Shown: positions 10,238 through 21,040, counted from the stretch's first letter. The stretch: DNA of 64,000 nt from Rhynchopus sp. YZ270_cl-10 (GCA_964035575.1 OZ037850.1:1322501-1386500), one strand, 5' to 3'. Notes: a model not told the origin generated them from the sequence alone. Translations and numbers: made by a program.

Positions 10238-11718
10238 ATGGGTTGCGGAGCTTCAAACGAAAGCAACCCTCATCCAAAGAAGGACGATACACAGAAGCCC
10301 AAGAAGAAAGAAAGAGAGCCGAAGGATAATAGCAACAGAAAGGAGAAGCGGGGGAAGGGGGAGGTGCCGAAATGGTTTAAGAGCACTTCGCATACAGACT
10401 ATGTGTCTGAGGCAAGCCTGAAGCTGGTGACGCAGTCGTGGAATGATGCGTGTGAGGTGGTTGCTGCTAAGGGTGGGTCCTTGGGAGTGCTGATCTTTGA
10501 AGAGTTGGATACCCCTGGAAGTGCGGGGGCGATTCTGACAGGCATGAAGAGACCACCTGCCTCGCTTGGAAAGCGCTTTGAAATAAAATTCAAGGAGTTC
10601 ATCACCATCATCACCGACGTCACCAAATCCGACTCCCCAACCGCACGCGAAGAACTCCTCAAACCCATCAACGACATTGCCACGACACACACCAAACACG
10701 GTCTGCACGAATACCACTATGCGGCACTCTGGAAATCCATCCTCCTCTGCGTCAAAAAAGCCCTCACAGACGATGAAGAAAACGCAGAAAAGAAGAAACA
10801 CCTCGATGGTGCTACGAGACAAGCTTGGAGACACTTTTTTTCGTATCTTTCTAGAATAATGATTACACAGCACCGGAAGGAGGCGGGGACTGGGGACGCG
10901 AAGTACTCCTTCCAGCAGGTGGAGAACCAATGGGGGGATGAGGCGAAGCTGTTGCAGTATTCCTTTGCGCAGCTGCAGGTGACTGACAATGTTCCGGAGG
11001 AGGCGCGCAAGGCGTACTACACAAAGCTGTTCCATAAGGCAGCACACCTGCGGCCTATCTTTGACGAAACGGAGGGTGAGTCTGCGTGCGGCTTCTTCCG
11101 CTGCCTGAAGGACATTATTGAACACCTCCCCGATCGTCTCCCAGTGGAGGAGCTAGCAGAAGTCGGTGCCCGCCACTCAATCTACGGTGTGCGCTCGAGG
11201 GACTACACCATCTGTGGCGAAGTGCTCCTCGACGTGATCCCGTCAATGGAGAAAGATACTCCAGTCTCAAAGGCGTGGGTGACCCTCTTCAGGCGTCTCC
11301 GCTTCATCATGTCGATTATGACGGAGGGACGGCGTGACAGCGAAACAGATGAATTTGATTTCGACAATGCAGCAAAACCGAAAACCACGGAAGAAATCGA
11401 TGCAGGGTATGCACATCTTTTTTATCCCCAACAAAGCTTTTGTGGAATCCCACACTGCTGATGCTGATAACGATCGATCAAGGTGATTAAGCACGAGAGG
11501 CTTCATCAAGGATCATCGAATAAACTTTTCTTTTTTTTTTGTCTGCTTCTCTCAATCTCCTATGTAACAGACCACCCGCCGAAAACACTGAAAACACCGA
11601 AAACACCGAACGCAGTGCTGCAGAAGAAACCGACACCATCGACGACGGTGTCGCCATGCTCTGCAGACTCAAGCCCGACAGCGAATGGCTCACCCTCCTC
11701 GAAAATTCTCGTAAATGA
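10238..11718 (+). CDS. Tandem two-domain globin with N-terminal lipidation signal (one intron)
   Basis: Spliced as 10238-11406 and 11571-11718, 438 residues. It begins MGCGASN, a good N-myristoylation (G2) plus palmitoylation (C3) signal, so it is likely membrane-anchored in the cytoplasm. After a basic linker there are two globin-type helical domains. Domain 1 is about residues 58-210, with ATTHTKHGL and a late AWRHFFSYLSRIM helix. Domain 2 is about residues 235-365, with ARHSIYGV and AWVTLFRRLRFIM. The candidate proximal (F8) histidines are H151 and H313, by match to the H-x3-G-V/L-x-x-x-x-Y pattern after the F helix. Such globins bind haem for oxygen or redox sensing. The second exon adds an acidic tail (NTENTENTERSAAEE) and stops at 11716-11718. 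The globin call is by pattern only; haem binding is not proven. Confidence 0.7.
11407..11570 (+). other. Intron of the tandem globin gene, carrying hairpin H3
   Basis: Donor GTATGC, acceptor CTATGTAACAG, 164 nt, phase 2. Splicing replaces a frame that stops at 11459-11461 by a longer hydrophilic tail. The intron contains a member of the recurrent hairpin family at about 11480-11518, located just 5' of the pyrimidine tract. Confidence 0.7.
11480..11518 (+). ncRNA. Recurrent hairpin H3, inside an intron
   Basis: AAGGTGATTAAGC, loop ACGAGAG, GCTTCATCAAGGATCATC, then GAATAAACTTTTC and a T-run. The 3' half of the stem carries a small insertion relative to the consensus. Confidence 0.5.
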
Positions 11719-12109
11719 AACCCACTTTAAAAACCTGGCAAAAGGTGACCACGTAACGTCGTCCATCAACATTTCTTTTTCTCTATTTTCTCTTCTTTCG
11801 ACTTTGTGAACGAAAGACGCCCACACATTATGCTAGCTTCTAGCTTGCTTACACGGTTGTGCTGTATATGCCCGTATACAGGCTATTTCCTGAAAACCCC
11901 GGATTTTTTCCAGTGCATTCCGGGCCAAATGCGACGCAGTAGTTGGGTCACTTTTGCACAATGGCGTTTTTACACTACTGCGCCATGTTAAGAAATAGCC
12001 TGTCTACTGTCTACAGTCTGCCCAAAAAAAAATCATTTTGAAGAAAATATTCTTGTTATGTTTCTGCGAAAGCCGACATTATTTAACAGCTTTTTTTACT
12101 TTTTTCGGT
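11719..12109 (+). other. Intergenic stretch containing a small MITE
   Basis: Non-coding downstream flank of the globin gene. It holds a 124-bp inverted-repeat element at 11879-12002; the rest is T-rich with no feature I can name. Confidence 0.5.
11879..12002. mobile_element. 124-bp MITE-like element with CAGGCTATTTC ends
   Basis: Ends are exact inverted repeats CAGGCTATTTC/GAAATAGCCTG. A second, inner inverted repeat is GCAGTAGT/ACTACTGC. I see no clear target-site duplication. Confidence 0.5.
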
Positions 12110-13016
12110 AAGGGTAGTGTAACTTTTTCGGTCTGTTACCGTTATTTTGGTGTTCGAAAAATCCGGCGGGCGGCGGAGAAAAAAAGTTATGAAGAAAAAA
12201 AAGTTTTACCAGGGGGAAAAAAGTTATGAAGAGATTTTCTTACATTTTTCCAGAGTTTTCTTCACAGTCAAATCCTTATTTTCGTGACGTGTAGCTTGTT
12301 TTCTGTTGCGTGTAGCATTTTGTGTCTTCTCATTATCATGGTACCTAGGTTCCTGGACACGGGGGTGTCTAGGTACCAGAAAGTTATAGGTACTACACTG
12401 TACACTGTACAGTGTACAGTGTACAGTGTACAGTGTACAGTGTACAGTGTACAGTGTACAGTGTACAGTGTACAGTGTACAGTGTACAGTGTACAGTGTA
12501 CAGTGTACAGTGTACAGTGTACAGTGTACAGTGTACAGTGTACAGTGTACAGTGTACAGTGTACAGTGTACAGTGTACAGTGTACAGTGTACAGTGTACA
12601 GTGTACAGTGTACAGTGTACAGTGTACAGTGTACAGTGTACAGTGTACAGTGTACAGTGTACAGTGTACAGTGTACAGTGTACAGTGTACAGTGTACAGT
12701 GTACAGTGTACAGTGTACAGTGTACAGTGTACAGTGTACAGTGTACAGTGTACACTGTACACTGTACAGTGTACAGTGTACAAGAAAACACTCGTGAAGG
12801 AAAACGACTTTTCTCTCGAGAAAAAATTGCTTACTCACCAAGTGATCGTGAGGTGCCATAGGTCTGGGCCCTGTACAGCCCCACCCACATCTTTCCTATA
12901 GAACCTCTTCATAACTTTTTTCCCTAGGTACTTTCTACATAACTTTTTTTTTTGGTTTTCAAAAAATCCGGCGGGCGGTAACGGTAACAGGCTGAAAAAG
13001 TTACACTACCCTAACC
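12110..13016. mobile_element. Foldback element around a 7-bp satellite
   Basis: The arms are inverted copies: left AGGGTAGTGTAACTTTTTC, TGTTACCGTTA and AAATCCGGCGGGCGG; right the same in reverse complement, ending CTACCCTAACC. Further in, AAAAAAGTTATGAAGAG pairs with CTCTTCATAACTTTTTT. A GGTACCTAG/CTAGGTACC hairpin borders the satellite on its left. The centre is the TGTACAG array. No transposase gene, no clear target duplication. Confidence 0.65.
12394..12782. repeat. Tandem 7-bp satellite (TGTACAG)n, about 55 units
   Basis: Almost perfect 7-bp repeats. The unit is near-palindromic (TGTACA). Near both ends the phase flips (ACACTGTACACTG), so short reverse-oriented units flank the long array. 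Long open frames through it on both strands are artefacts of the 7-bp period. Confidence 0.95.
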
Positions 13017-13545
13017 ATGAAATGCTTCAGTGTTAACAACTTTTTTTTAATTTATTCTTTCAACTGTGCGTTTTGTTTTAGTGCGTTGCGTCCATGAGAG
13101 GTGTCTGCACAACATTTCTTTTTTGTCATTTTCATTTGGTTGTCTCGGCTCTGTGCAAACGGAAACCTTCGAAGTCATACATCCTTTGCTATACAGGGTC
13201 TAATTGTTTCCCCCCCCCATTGTATGTGCGGGCTTGCCTTCTGGCACGTTGCCGACACATACATCAGGTTCTTTGCATTAACACTGTTTTTATTCTTTTT
13301 TTGAAACTCCACAACTAAATCGGGGATGATCGGGGGGGGATGACGGTGTGCCTGCTTAAGCAAAACCTGTCGTGGGGTTCGATAACCCCCACGGGAATGT
13401 GTCTGTCTGGCGTTTCTGCACGAATCACAACTTTCACTTTTATATGTCTTGGCAGTGAAAAAAAATACCCAAAACAAATGCTTCTTTAAATTCTTTACAA
13501 CTACTCCCCCCACCACCTCTCCACGCACCTCGGGGGGGGGGGTAT
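13017..13545 (+). other. Intergenic stretch with second-family hairpin copy 3
   Basis: Non-coding. Contains the perfect hairpin at 13371-13393 followed by GGCGTTTCTGCAC and AACTTTCACTTTT. The right end is an 11-base G-run plus TA that borders the next inverted-repeat element. Confidence 0.55.
13371..13393 (+). ncRNA. Second-family hairpin, copy 3
   Basis: CGTGGGGTT, loop CGAT, AACCCCCACG: a strong stem with one unpaired C. The inside resembles a tRNA T-arm (GGTTCGAT), but no tRNA body surrounds it. Confidence 0.5.
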
Positions 13546-15533
13546 AGGGGATATCAAAGGGGTGTCACATTTGACGTTTTTCAAATTAGTGAAAACCGCC
13601 TATCAGAAAGTGCCAAAACCGCCTCCAACCACCCCACACCCCCCAGAAAACCTGTTCTTGCCCCGAAACTACCCATAGGGGGGTCTTCTGGGCCGTAAAA
13701 TGCAATTCTAAAAAAGTGGTCACACTTCTGTACCTGGGCACCCCCACAGAACCCCCTTCAGAATACGAGAAAATAAAGTTCGACAACGCCACGGTCGGAG
13801 AGGGTTGGAAAGCAGGCTGAGGCACACGCGACGCTTGTGCTGGTGTTCTTCGGGGGAGAACTGTGCAGAAAGCGCCGGGGCGGCATCCTGCATGGCTGCA
13901 CAGAGGTTGAAGAGAAGGGCGGGTCTAGGGGTGCGACTCCACTGTTTATAGGTGGGAACCATTGTCGTAATAACCTCTTACGGCATTTTTGGCCATTTCC
14001 AGGCCACCTCCGGTCGGAAAACCTCCCAGAAATGGGTCAGAAACACCCTGTGACCAGGGGTCCTAACGCTGTTCTCAAAAAAATTAAAAATGGTAACTTC
14101 AAGGTCACTTCTCGTTTTTTGGGGAGGGAAAAAAAAAACTTTCCCCCCTCAGAGGAACAACAAAAGTGAGGTCGAAAAGGTGCAAATTCCTCGGACATAC
14201 ACCGGACGTTGGTTATCGCCGTATCATAGGGACAGAGTACTAGATACGATTTTTTTTTGTGAGGCAATTTCGCGGTCTCGCAGTCTGGTGCCACCGTTAC
14301 GCTTCTTACCACGAATAACACAACACAGCCATAGGCAGATGTTTTGGCAGATGTTTAGTGGGTGTCGGCCTTCTTATCAGTAACCTCAGTACATTAATAA
14401 AAGAAACGGCGGTCATGTCACCCAAAGGTTCCTGGCGAAGTCACGGTACGCAACATTTCTAAAAAATGTTGACATAAAATGGCACTGTCGTTGGTAATTA
14501 TCGTCAGTTTCCGTAAATTACTTACGTATTTTACTAAAACGAAAGTTTCTGGCGAAGCCACGGTACGCAACATTTCAAAAAAATGCGCTTAAAATTGTGG
14601 CAACCTGCAGCCCTGCAGACCCCTGATCTTGGCAAAAAAGAAAAAAATTCCCGGACCCTCCAACGTGTTCCCGGTGTAGGTTAAGCATCCGAGGTCACTT
14701 CGTGACACCGGATTTCAAAAAATAAAAATAAAAAGGTCACTTTTTAGGGCACTTTTCGAAGGTCACTTCGAAGTGACCTTCGGATTTCAAAAAAATAAAA
14801 AAGGTCACTTCAGAAGTGGTAAAAGTTACCACTCTTAGGACCCCTGCCTGTGACCCGAAAATTCATGATAAGGGCGACTCAGAATATGATAAAATGCAAA
14901 AAAGTAGTGAAAAAGTGGCATTTTGACGGTTTTGGCCATGTTGGGTAAAATGGCCATTTTTGGTGAAAAAAAATAAAAAAAACAGCAAAATTTCGACATC
15001 ATGACAGCTGCTTGGGCACAAAACTGCCCAAAAATGTCCTGTGAGTCTATTCCGACCTGTTTTGGACACTTTAGGTACTTGTTTTGGCCGTTTTTTGGTG
15101 TTTTTGTGGTAAAAAACGTACTATGATAGCCTATACTAATCGCAAGACACTGTTTGTCCCTTCTGGACCAATATGTGGGCCAAAAAATGGGTGAAACCCC
15201 TCGAAAAAGCACTCCGGGAGCCCAGATAGTTCCAAATTTCCCCGCCAACTCACAAAACCACCTCAAAAACATGCCAGTAAAACATTTTTAAAAACTATAG
15301 GGAGTCACACCCCCTATGGGGAGGTGTGCCCAGGTACAGAAGTGTGACCACTTTTTTAGAATTGCATTTTACGGCCCAGAAGACCCCCCTATGGGGAGTT
15401 TCGGGGCAGGAACAGGTTTTCTGGGGGGTGTGGGGTGGTTGGAGGCGGTTTTGGCACTTTCTGATAGGCGGTTTTCACTTATTTTGAAAAACGTCAAATG
15501 TGACACTTTTAAATAGGCCTTTGATATCCCCTA
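13546..15533. mobile_element. TAGGGG-type inverted-repeat element T1 in a poly-G tract
   Basis: About 2.0 kb with terminal inverted repeats of roughly 200-240 bp, starting TAGGGGATATCAAAGG and ending CCTTTGATATCCCCTA. The left flank is 11 G plus TA, the right flank 10 G plus TA, which looks like duplication of a G-run target. The interior has a GC-rich patch (13780-13960) that may be captured host DNA. It also has several GGTCACTT-rich hairpins, and a segment (about 14990-15110, CGACATCATGACAGCTGCTT onward) that recurs at about 61395-61505 in element T3. No transposase is visible. Confidence 0.7.
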
Positions 15534-15807
15534 GGGGGGGGGGTAGGCTTGCAGTGCAGTTCCTCGGAGATCTCATTAGTATCACCGCCTTTTCAGCTCC
15601 TCACGACTCTTCAGTGGGGATGGATCCCTCGTCTCCGCCTCCTTTCCCACCTTCCTTCCTTCCTTGGAATGACGCATTGGACCTTAGGCCTTCAATTCAA
15701 TGGATTTCATAGAAGTGTCATGAGCATCACACCTACCTACCTCCCCCCCCTACCAGGATTGGGTTGGCCAAGGACATTTGTCCTTTCTCTTCTCTTCTTT
15801 GTGCACA

Positions 15808-17941
15808 ATGTTAGAAGCAGCGTTGTCCGATGAGTTGGAACGAATGCACAAACGCAATGTGCAACTTGAAACCGACATTGCAGATGAAAGGGTACGTTCC
15901 CGTATGATGGAAGCCGCTCTTGGTTCAAATGGGATCGGAGGGCCTGCTGAGAGGATCAAGGCACAGGGGTTTTTGAAGAAGAAAACACCTTCATTGGTTG
16001 TGGGGCGCGATTATGATAGGAGATGGTTCATCATGACACAGACGCATTTACGTTATTTCGAAGAACGTGGCGCGATTTCTTTGGATAACCAGGTTGCTAT
16101 CGGGTTTGTTGATAAGGACCCTTCCGCGTTTTCGCTTCATCACCCTAAGATGCATCGTAAATTCGAGCTGCGTTGTGAGACGCTGACGGAGAGAGATCGG
16201 TGGATGGCGCTGCTGAGTGGTAACCCGGTGCCGTCGCAGGAAGACATTCAAATAGATTTGGCGGACATCCAAAAGGAAGAGGAAGCAGAGAGGGAGCTTA
16301 TCGAATCGCAGAGTGCAAACCGGTTGCAGTTTTTTTCTTGGTGGATGGAAAGTGAAATGCAGTTAGTCCAACAGAGAATAGCTGATCACCGGAAGGCACG
16401 GGATTTTGCGATGCAACTTCTCGCGACGGACGAGAAAATGGAAAACTATCGGAACGAAGCTGCAGATATTGAAGGGGATTTGCACAGTCAGATTACAACG
16501 TTGAAGAACTCCTTGGCAACGGAGATTACAAGGAAGGAGCGATGCAAGGCGAATGCATCACAGTCAACAGGAGAATCGCACAGCAAAACACTGCTTCAAA
16601 CGTACTCCTCAAAATGGCTGCGGTGGATCATCCAGCGCAACAAGAGCACCTTCCGCGATGAGATTGCCGCGCTCACAGAAGAGAAACTGCGCATCGCCGG
16701 CAGGCTTTCCGAAGCACAGCACAACGGAGAACGCTTCATGCAGGCCCACCAAATCTCCAAACGCGTCATTGTCGACCTGACCAGCGATGTAAACATGCTC
16801 GAAGACAAATGGCTCTGGTTGGAGAGAAGCTACAACATGCTGTTAGAAGAAAAGCAGCAGCGCTTTGATATGATTGTATGGCATATTTTTCAGTCGAAAC
16901 TCTCTAAACCCATTCCCCTTCACCAATATTGATCATTTTACAACCCTCTTTTATTTCCCTCCACAGACAACAGACCTCCGCGAGCAGATCGCACAGCTGA
17001 CCGCACACCGCGACTCTTTGCAGACCGACTTAAATGAAACCACAGAGGATGTATGCCGCTCCTTCCCCTTCCCTCCCCCCATCCCCCCCCAAAAAAACAC
17101 CCCTTTTTTTCAGCTCCTAAACACACGCGAACGTCTGAGGGTCAAATCAAACGAATGTGCGCAGATGTACATCTCTGCAGAGGAAGCAGAATTGCGTGGT
17201 GAGTTGACGCAGGAGTTTCATTGGGGTGCCTTTAGGTTGCAGGCTGAGTCGGTGCTTGCGGCCACGGCTCAAACCTACGGAGGAAGGGTGCTGAGTTCGC
17301 TGCATGGCTGGGATACGAATGGAGGTGTTCTCTGGCGTGACCTATACCTCTGGCCTGATGTTGCCACCAAGCGTCTCAACTATGCGCACCGTGATCGTCG
17401 TTGGGGCGAAGTGGAAAGCATCGACCTCTCGCGCGTCACCTCCATCGAGGTGGAATCATTCTACGAATACCCAGGTCCGCCACAGATAGAGCGCTTCCGG
17501 CACCTCGGCTTCTACATCGAGATGGTGTCCGGGGAGAAGCACCGCTTCTGTGCGACGCACAGTGTGGAGCGGAGTGAGTGGCTCGACAGTCTGAGGCAGC
17601 TGCTGCTTGCGGTGTGTTATGACAGTCCGCAACGAAAGTATCATACCGTAGTGGGTGGTGGTGTGCCAGTGCCACCTCGGCCTGCACAGCAAGGTGCAGC
17701 CTCCTGGGCTGCTGTTGAAGGTGGTGGTTCCCCAAGAGCGGCTGCCGCGGTTATGCTCAAGCCAGGCTCCCCCAGGCGTGCCCGGACCGTGGTGACGCAG
17801 CCAAGCTCTGATGTTCCAGGAACCTTCGGTCATGCCTCCCCAACCCGCGCAGAGCGTGAAAGAGAAAGCGCGTCGCCGCACAGAGTGACCGTCACGCCAA
17901 ACACCGCAAGCACCTTTGCTCGATATGGGGCAGTGGGGTGA
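15808..17941 (+). CDS. Double-PH-domain coiled-coil protein (two introns)
   Basis: Spliced as 15808-16875, 16967-17050 and 17114-17941, 659 residues. Residues about 52-140 are a pleckstrin-homology domain (AQGFLKKK, DYDRRWFIMT, then RDRWMALL at its end). Residues about 150-390 are a long coiled coil (EEEAERELIE, EDKWLWLERSYNMLLEEKQQ, LREQIAQLTAHRDSLQTDL). A second PH-like domain spans about residues 430-560, from VLWRDLYLWPD through FYIEMVSGEKHRFCA to SEWLDSLRQLL. The tail is rich in P, S and R with possible phosphosites. PH domains bind phosphoinositides or proteins, so a membrane-linked scaffold is likely. I chose the ATG at 15808; the frame is open upstream but has no earlier ATG. A pyrimidine tract ending CCAG lies about 50 nt before it. 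Confidence 0.8.
16876..16966 (+). other. Intron 1 of the double-PH gene
   Basis: Donor GTATGG, acceptor TTTCCCTCCACAG, 91 nt, phase 0. It joins two halves of the same coiled coil (QQRFDMI to TTDLREQ) and removes an in-frame stop. Confidence 0.8.
17051..17113 (+). other. Intron 2 of the double-PH gene
   Basis: Donor GTATGC, acceptor CTTTTTTTCAG, 63 nt, phase 0. The unspliced frame is open but would insert a proline-rich stretch into a coiled coil (TTED to LLNTRERL). Confidence 0.8.
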
Positions 17942-19183
17942 GGAAGGTGGTCTTGTACATCTTGTTGGAATTTTTTTTTTTTTTTGCAAGTTTCCTTGCC
18001 CGATTATTGTATTTGTATTTACAGCAAAGTTGGGGGGGGATTTTTTTCCAGAATTTTAGTTGAGAACTCCTCCGCTATCAACAGAGACAGCAGAGACACC
18101 AGAACCATCGCTTCGTCTTCCTCGTCAAGCTGGTTCTGGTCATCATCGCCACCAGAGACACCAGAGACACCAGAGACACCAGAGTCCACAGAGCCACCAC
18201 CATCATCCAAGTCGCCGTTGTCGTATTGCTCAATTGGGTTCGCAACCCGCTGCCTGGGCTGTGCTACCAGCCCCGGGTGAAAGCCAGGTCGGTCTTCAAG
18301 CGTCAAATTTTATTTGGCTCTTATACGGACTGCCTTGTCCGCAAAAACACTGCAACTCTTTCGGCGTTTGGATCGTTGATGAGCTTCAAGGTGAAGAAAT
18401 GCGCAAGCTGCTTTTCGTTCGGGGACGGGACGTACACGATCACTACGTGGGAGTGAATGCCTGGCAAGCAGAATCCGAGCACTCTGTTCGTAGGTTGCCT
18501 CGAGGAGGAGGGGCACAACTTGGGTAGGATATTTCAACTTCTTCATCCATAGCTCCAGTTGTTTTTAAGGCCGATGGCCTCTTCGGAAGTGAGGGATGTT
18601 TTCCGCAACTCCTGCTGTCGTCAACCCCATGCTTCTGCCGGCTGCACTCCACCACGTGACGAGGTGCCGGTTGCTCGGCTTCGCGGGCTTCCGACCTCTG
18701 GCAAGCTCCTTCATCACTTCACCACAGGGTTTGCACAAAAGGCACTCATCCTCTCATTGGCCAGCTCACGGCGTAACGCCTTCCTTTGGACATCAACAAC
18801 CAGCAACGTCACTGCTACCGTTACCTGTTCTCGAGCCTCCACTACGCCCCTGTTAGGAGGCTCCTTTGGTACCGTAATGCTAATACATCCAGGTAACAGT
18901 ACTCCCCAATCCGTGGGCATGGGTTGGTGTAGCGACGCTCTCAGCCTGTACCCAACCTGTACCAGACCTCTCCCTGCATGGTGCAGATGTAGGAATGGAA
19001 TCTCCTATTCTCGAAGCATGTTATAATAGTGCTTGCAAAAGAGTGATGGGCAGAAGGCAATTCGCCTGAGGATTGCCACATTATTACTCAAACACTTTCG
19101 TGTTTTTTTTTTCGTATCGGATCGTACGTCCCTGTTTTGTAAGCACACAATAAACTTTACCAGAATAATTGGGGGTCGAAACA
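17942..19183. other. Intergenic stretch with degraded coding-like sequence
   Basis: GC-rich between about 18060 and 19020, unlike true intergenic DNA here. Short frames occur on both strands, e.g. minus-strand VVIVYVPSPNEKQLAHFFTL at about 18380-18450, but none is long and I recognise no family. A simple GAGACACCA repeat lies near 18160-18190. It may be a decayed gene or element. The last 40 bases before the next start contain CTTTACCAG, a plausible acceptor. Confidence 0.35.
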
Positions 19184-19558
19184 ATGAGCAGATTTTTGTG
19201 TTTGGTTGCGGCAGTGCTGCTTGCTGTGAATGTGGGTGCACAGGCCGCTACATATGACCACGTGATCCAGACGACGTGCGTGGACGACGACTGCCAGATC
19301 CAGCAGAGCCAGGCAATCTACCAGTTCGGTGTGTGTTATAGGTACATTGCAGGAGGGTCGATTATGATAAAGGGGTGCGAGACCTCGTCGGTCACCTTCT
19401 CGCAGTATCGCCTGGTGGAAGACTGTTCAGGCTACGCTGTGATGGGAACCCAGCCCACCGCAGTGTGCCTCAGCATCAACACCGAGTTCTACTTCAATAT
19501 GTGCGTCCACAACTCCTCCTCCACAAACATAACCAATGTACCTTTCAAAAAGCATTAG
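19184..19558 (+). CDS. Small secreted cysteine-containing protein
   Basis: 124 residues. It starts MSRFLCLVAAVLLAVNVGAQ, a clean signal peptide with likely cleavage after A-Q-A. The mature part has eight cysteines (TCVDDDC, FGVCYRY, KGCETS, VEDCSGY, TAVCLS, NMCVHN), so a disulphide-bonded extracellular fold is likely, and N-glycosylation sites (NSS, NIT) near the end. I do not recognise the family. I used the first ATG, which gives the signal peptide. The short basic end (PFKKH) is followed directly by T-runs, so no further exon is evident. Confidence 0.65.
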   Translation: MSRFLCLVAAVLLAVNVGAQAATYDHVIQTTCVDDDCQIQQSQAIYQFGVCYRYIAGGSIMIKGCETSSVTFSQYRLVEDCSGYAVMGTQPTAVCLSINTEFYFNMCVHNSSSTNITNVPFKKH

Positions 19559-19705
19559 AATTGGGTGGGTTTTTTTTTTATCATCAGTGTGTTTTTTTAG
19601 GGTGGCGTGATTAGGTTACCTTTTTTGATAATTTTTTTTGGAATAGTGTAGTTGTGTCAGGGGTCTTTTTAGATGTGTGTGCATGAGAGGCATATCCATC
19701 AAAGT

Positions 19706-20437
19706 CAGTGCTCTCAAGATCCTCCACGTAGGGGAGGATATTTCCTCCAGGGGCTTTTTTTTTTTTTTTTAGGCTTTTTTGGTGGAGGATTTCCTCCATT
19801 TTTTTTTTTTTTTGGCGGGCTCGGGTGGAGGATTATCCTCCTAGGGGTTTTATAGTGGGGGGTCACTTTGTCTCCCCCGAGGGACCCAATATTTTCCCGA
19901 GCCTGTATGCACCGTCCAGGGCTGCACTTTAAAAAAAATTTGCCTGCGGCGCCATTTTCATTTTTTGCTACTCAAAAAAAAGGGTTCGTTGAGTGATTAT
20001 GTGGTGTAAAAGGAAGCATTTTTACACCGTACCCTAATTTTTTTTCGCCTGCGGCGCCATTTATATTATTTTTTTGCTCCGCAAAAAAAATAGAGTTGGC
20101 AATGTCTTTGGATACCCTTGCATTTTGCAGCCAAAAAATGCAACTTGACCAATGCTGCAAAAAATTTGCCATTTTGAGACGTATTGGAGTTAGACGTATT
20201 GGTTTTGTACGGTTCGTGGAGCGTATGGTGCAAGAGAAAGGATTAGATTTCCGTTTTTATCATCTCGCAAAATTGACCCGCCTCTCCGCTCTGTGGCTGT
20301 CAGGGAGGCGCGCGCGAAGCGCGCGACGACCGCTTGTTGCGGGGGAAAATTTTTTTTTTGGGGGGTTTTTTTGCAAAAATGAAATCCTCCTCATTTCGAA
20401 AATTCTGCTTTTTTCGTGGAGGATCTTGAGAGCCCTG
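19706..20437. mobile_element. 732-bp hAT-like MITE with 8-bp target duplication
   Basis: Ends are CAGTGCTCTCAAGATCCTCC and the complement of CAGGGCTCTCAAGATCCTCC. They are flanked by the exact 8-bp duplication ATCAAAGT (19698-19705 and 20438-20445). CAG ends and 8-bp duplications are typical of hAT elements. The inside has TCCTCC-rich palindromes and CGCCTGCGGCGCC boxes that recur (inverted) near 45575-45700. No transposase. Confidence 0.8.
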
Positions 20438-20442
20438 ATCAA

Positions 20443-20478
<36 letters not shown>

Positions 20479-21040
20479 GTCCTTCTTTTTTTTTGAATAA
20501 TTGATAACGTGTAGACACCTCGCTTTTTTTTTCTTCTCGTGTGAGCTCCACGCAGCCGTTCCTCGCCTATCTCTCGTTTCGTGGATACCGCTACTACCTT
20601 TTTTAGCACCCTCTGTACCTTCTTTTTCATTAGAAAAAGAATGTATATGAAACAAAAATTGTGTGTGTCAACTTACTGGGGTGGTGAGGTGGATACCCCC
20701 CAAGGTACAAAACTTAAATTTCATCAACCATTTTCCCCCTGAAACCAAAAGGGGTGAATGCTACAGAGACGGTGCTGAGCGTAAAGCTTGGCTTCATCTC
20801 TCTCCTCCCCCGGGGATAAAGGAAAGTTGTTTTTTTTCTCTCCCTTTGGGAGTCCGTATCCTTTTGAACATCGGCGAATGTCGGTTTTAAAACCGCCATT
20901 TTACGGGGCCCTTTTGTAGGAAATAGGGGAAACCGCAGTTTATTTTTACGGACCTTTTTTCCCCCTCTTTTTCTTCTCTTGCTAGAAGAGTGTAGTGTCT
21001 TTTCGTTGTCGTGCACAAACCCCCCCCCCCCCCCCCCCCC
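20438..21040. other. Intergenic stretch
   Basis: Long T-run, then a short repeat (TTTTTAGCACCCTCTGTACC onward, 20602-20652) that recurs at about 24578-24628, then AT-rich DNA ending in a 21-base C-run. No gene. Confidence 0.5.

Noticed and set aside
12394-12782. CRISPR-like array or coding repeat in the TGTACAG tract
   Set aside because: There are no spacers, and open frames on both strands follow trivially from a stop-free 7-bp repeat.
13371-13393. tRNA gene around GGTTCGAT
   Set aside because: Only a T-arm-like hairpin is present; no acceptor, D-arm or anticodon stem can be folded around it.
16876-16893. An 18-nt intron ending at the first CAG after the donor
   Set aside because: Far shorter than the other introns and it leaves an in-frame stop; the acceptor at 16966 restores the coiled coil.
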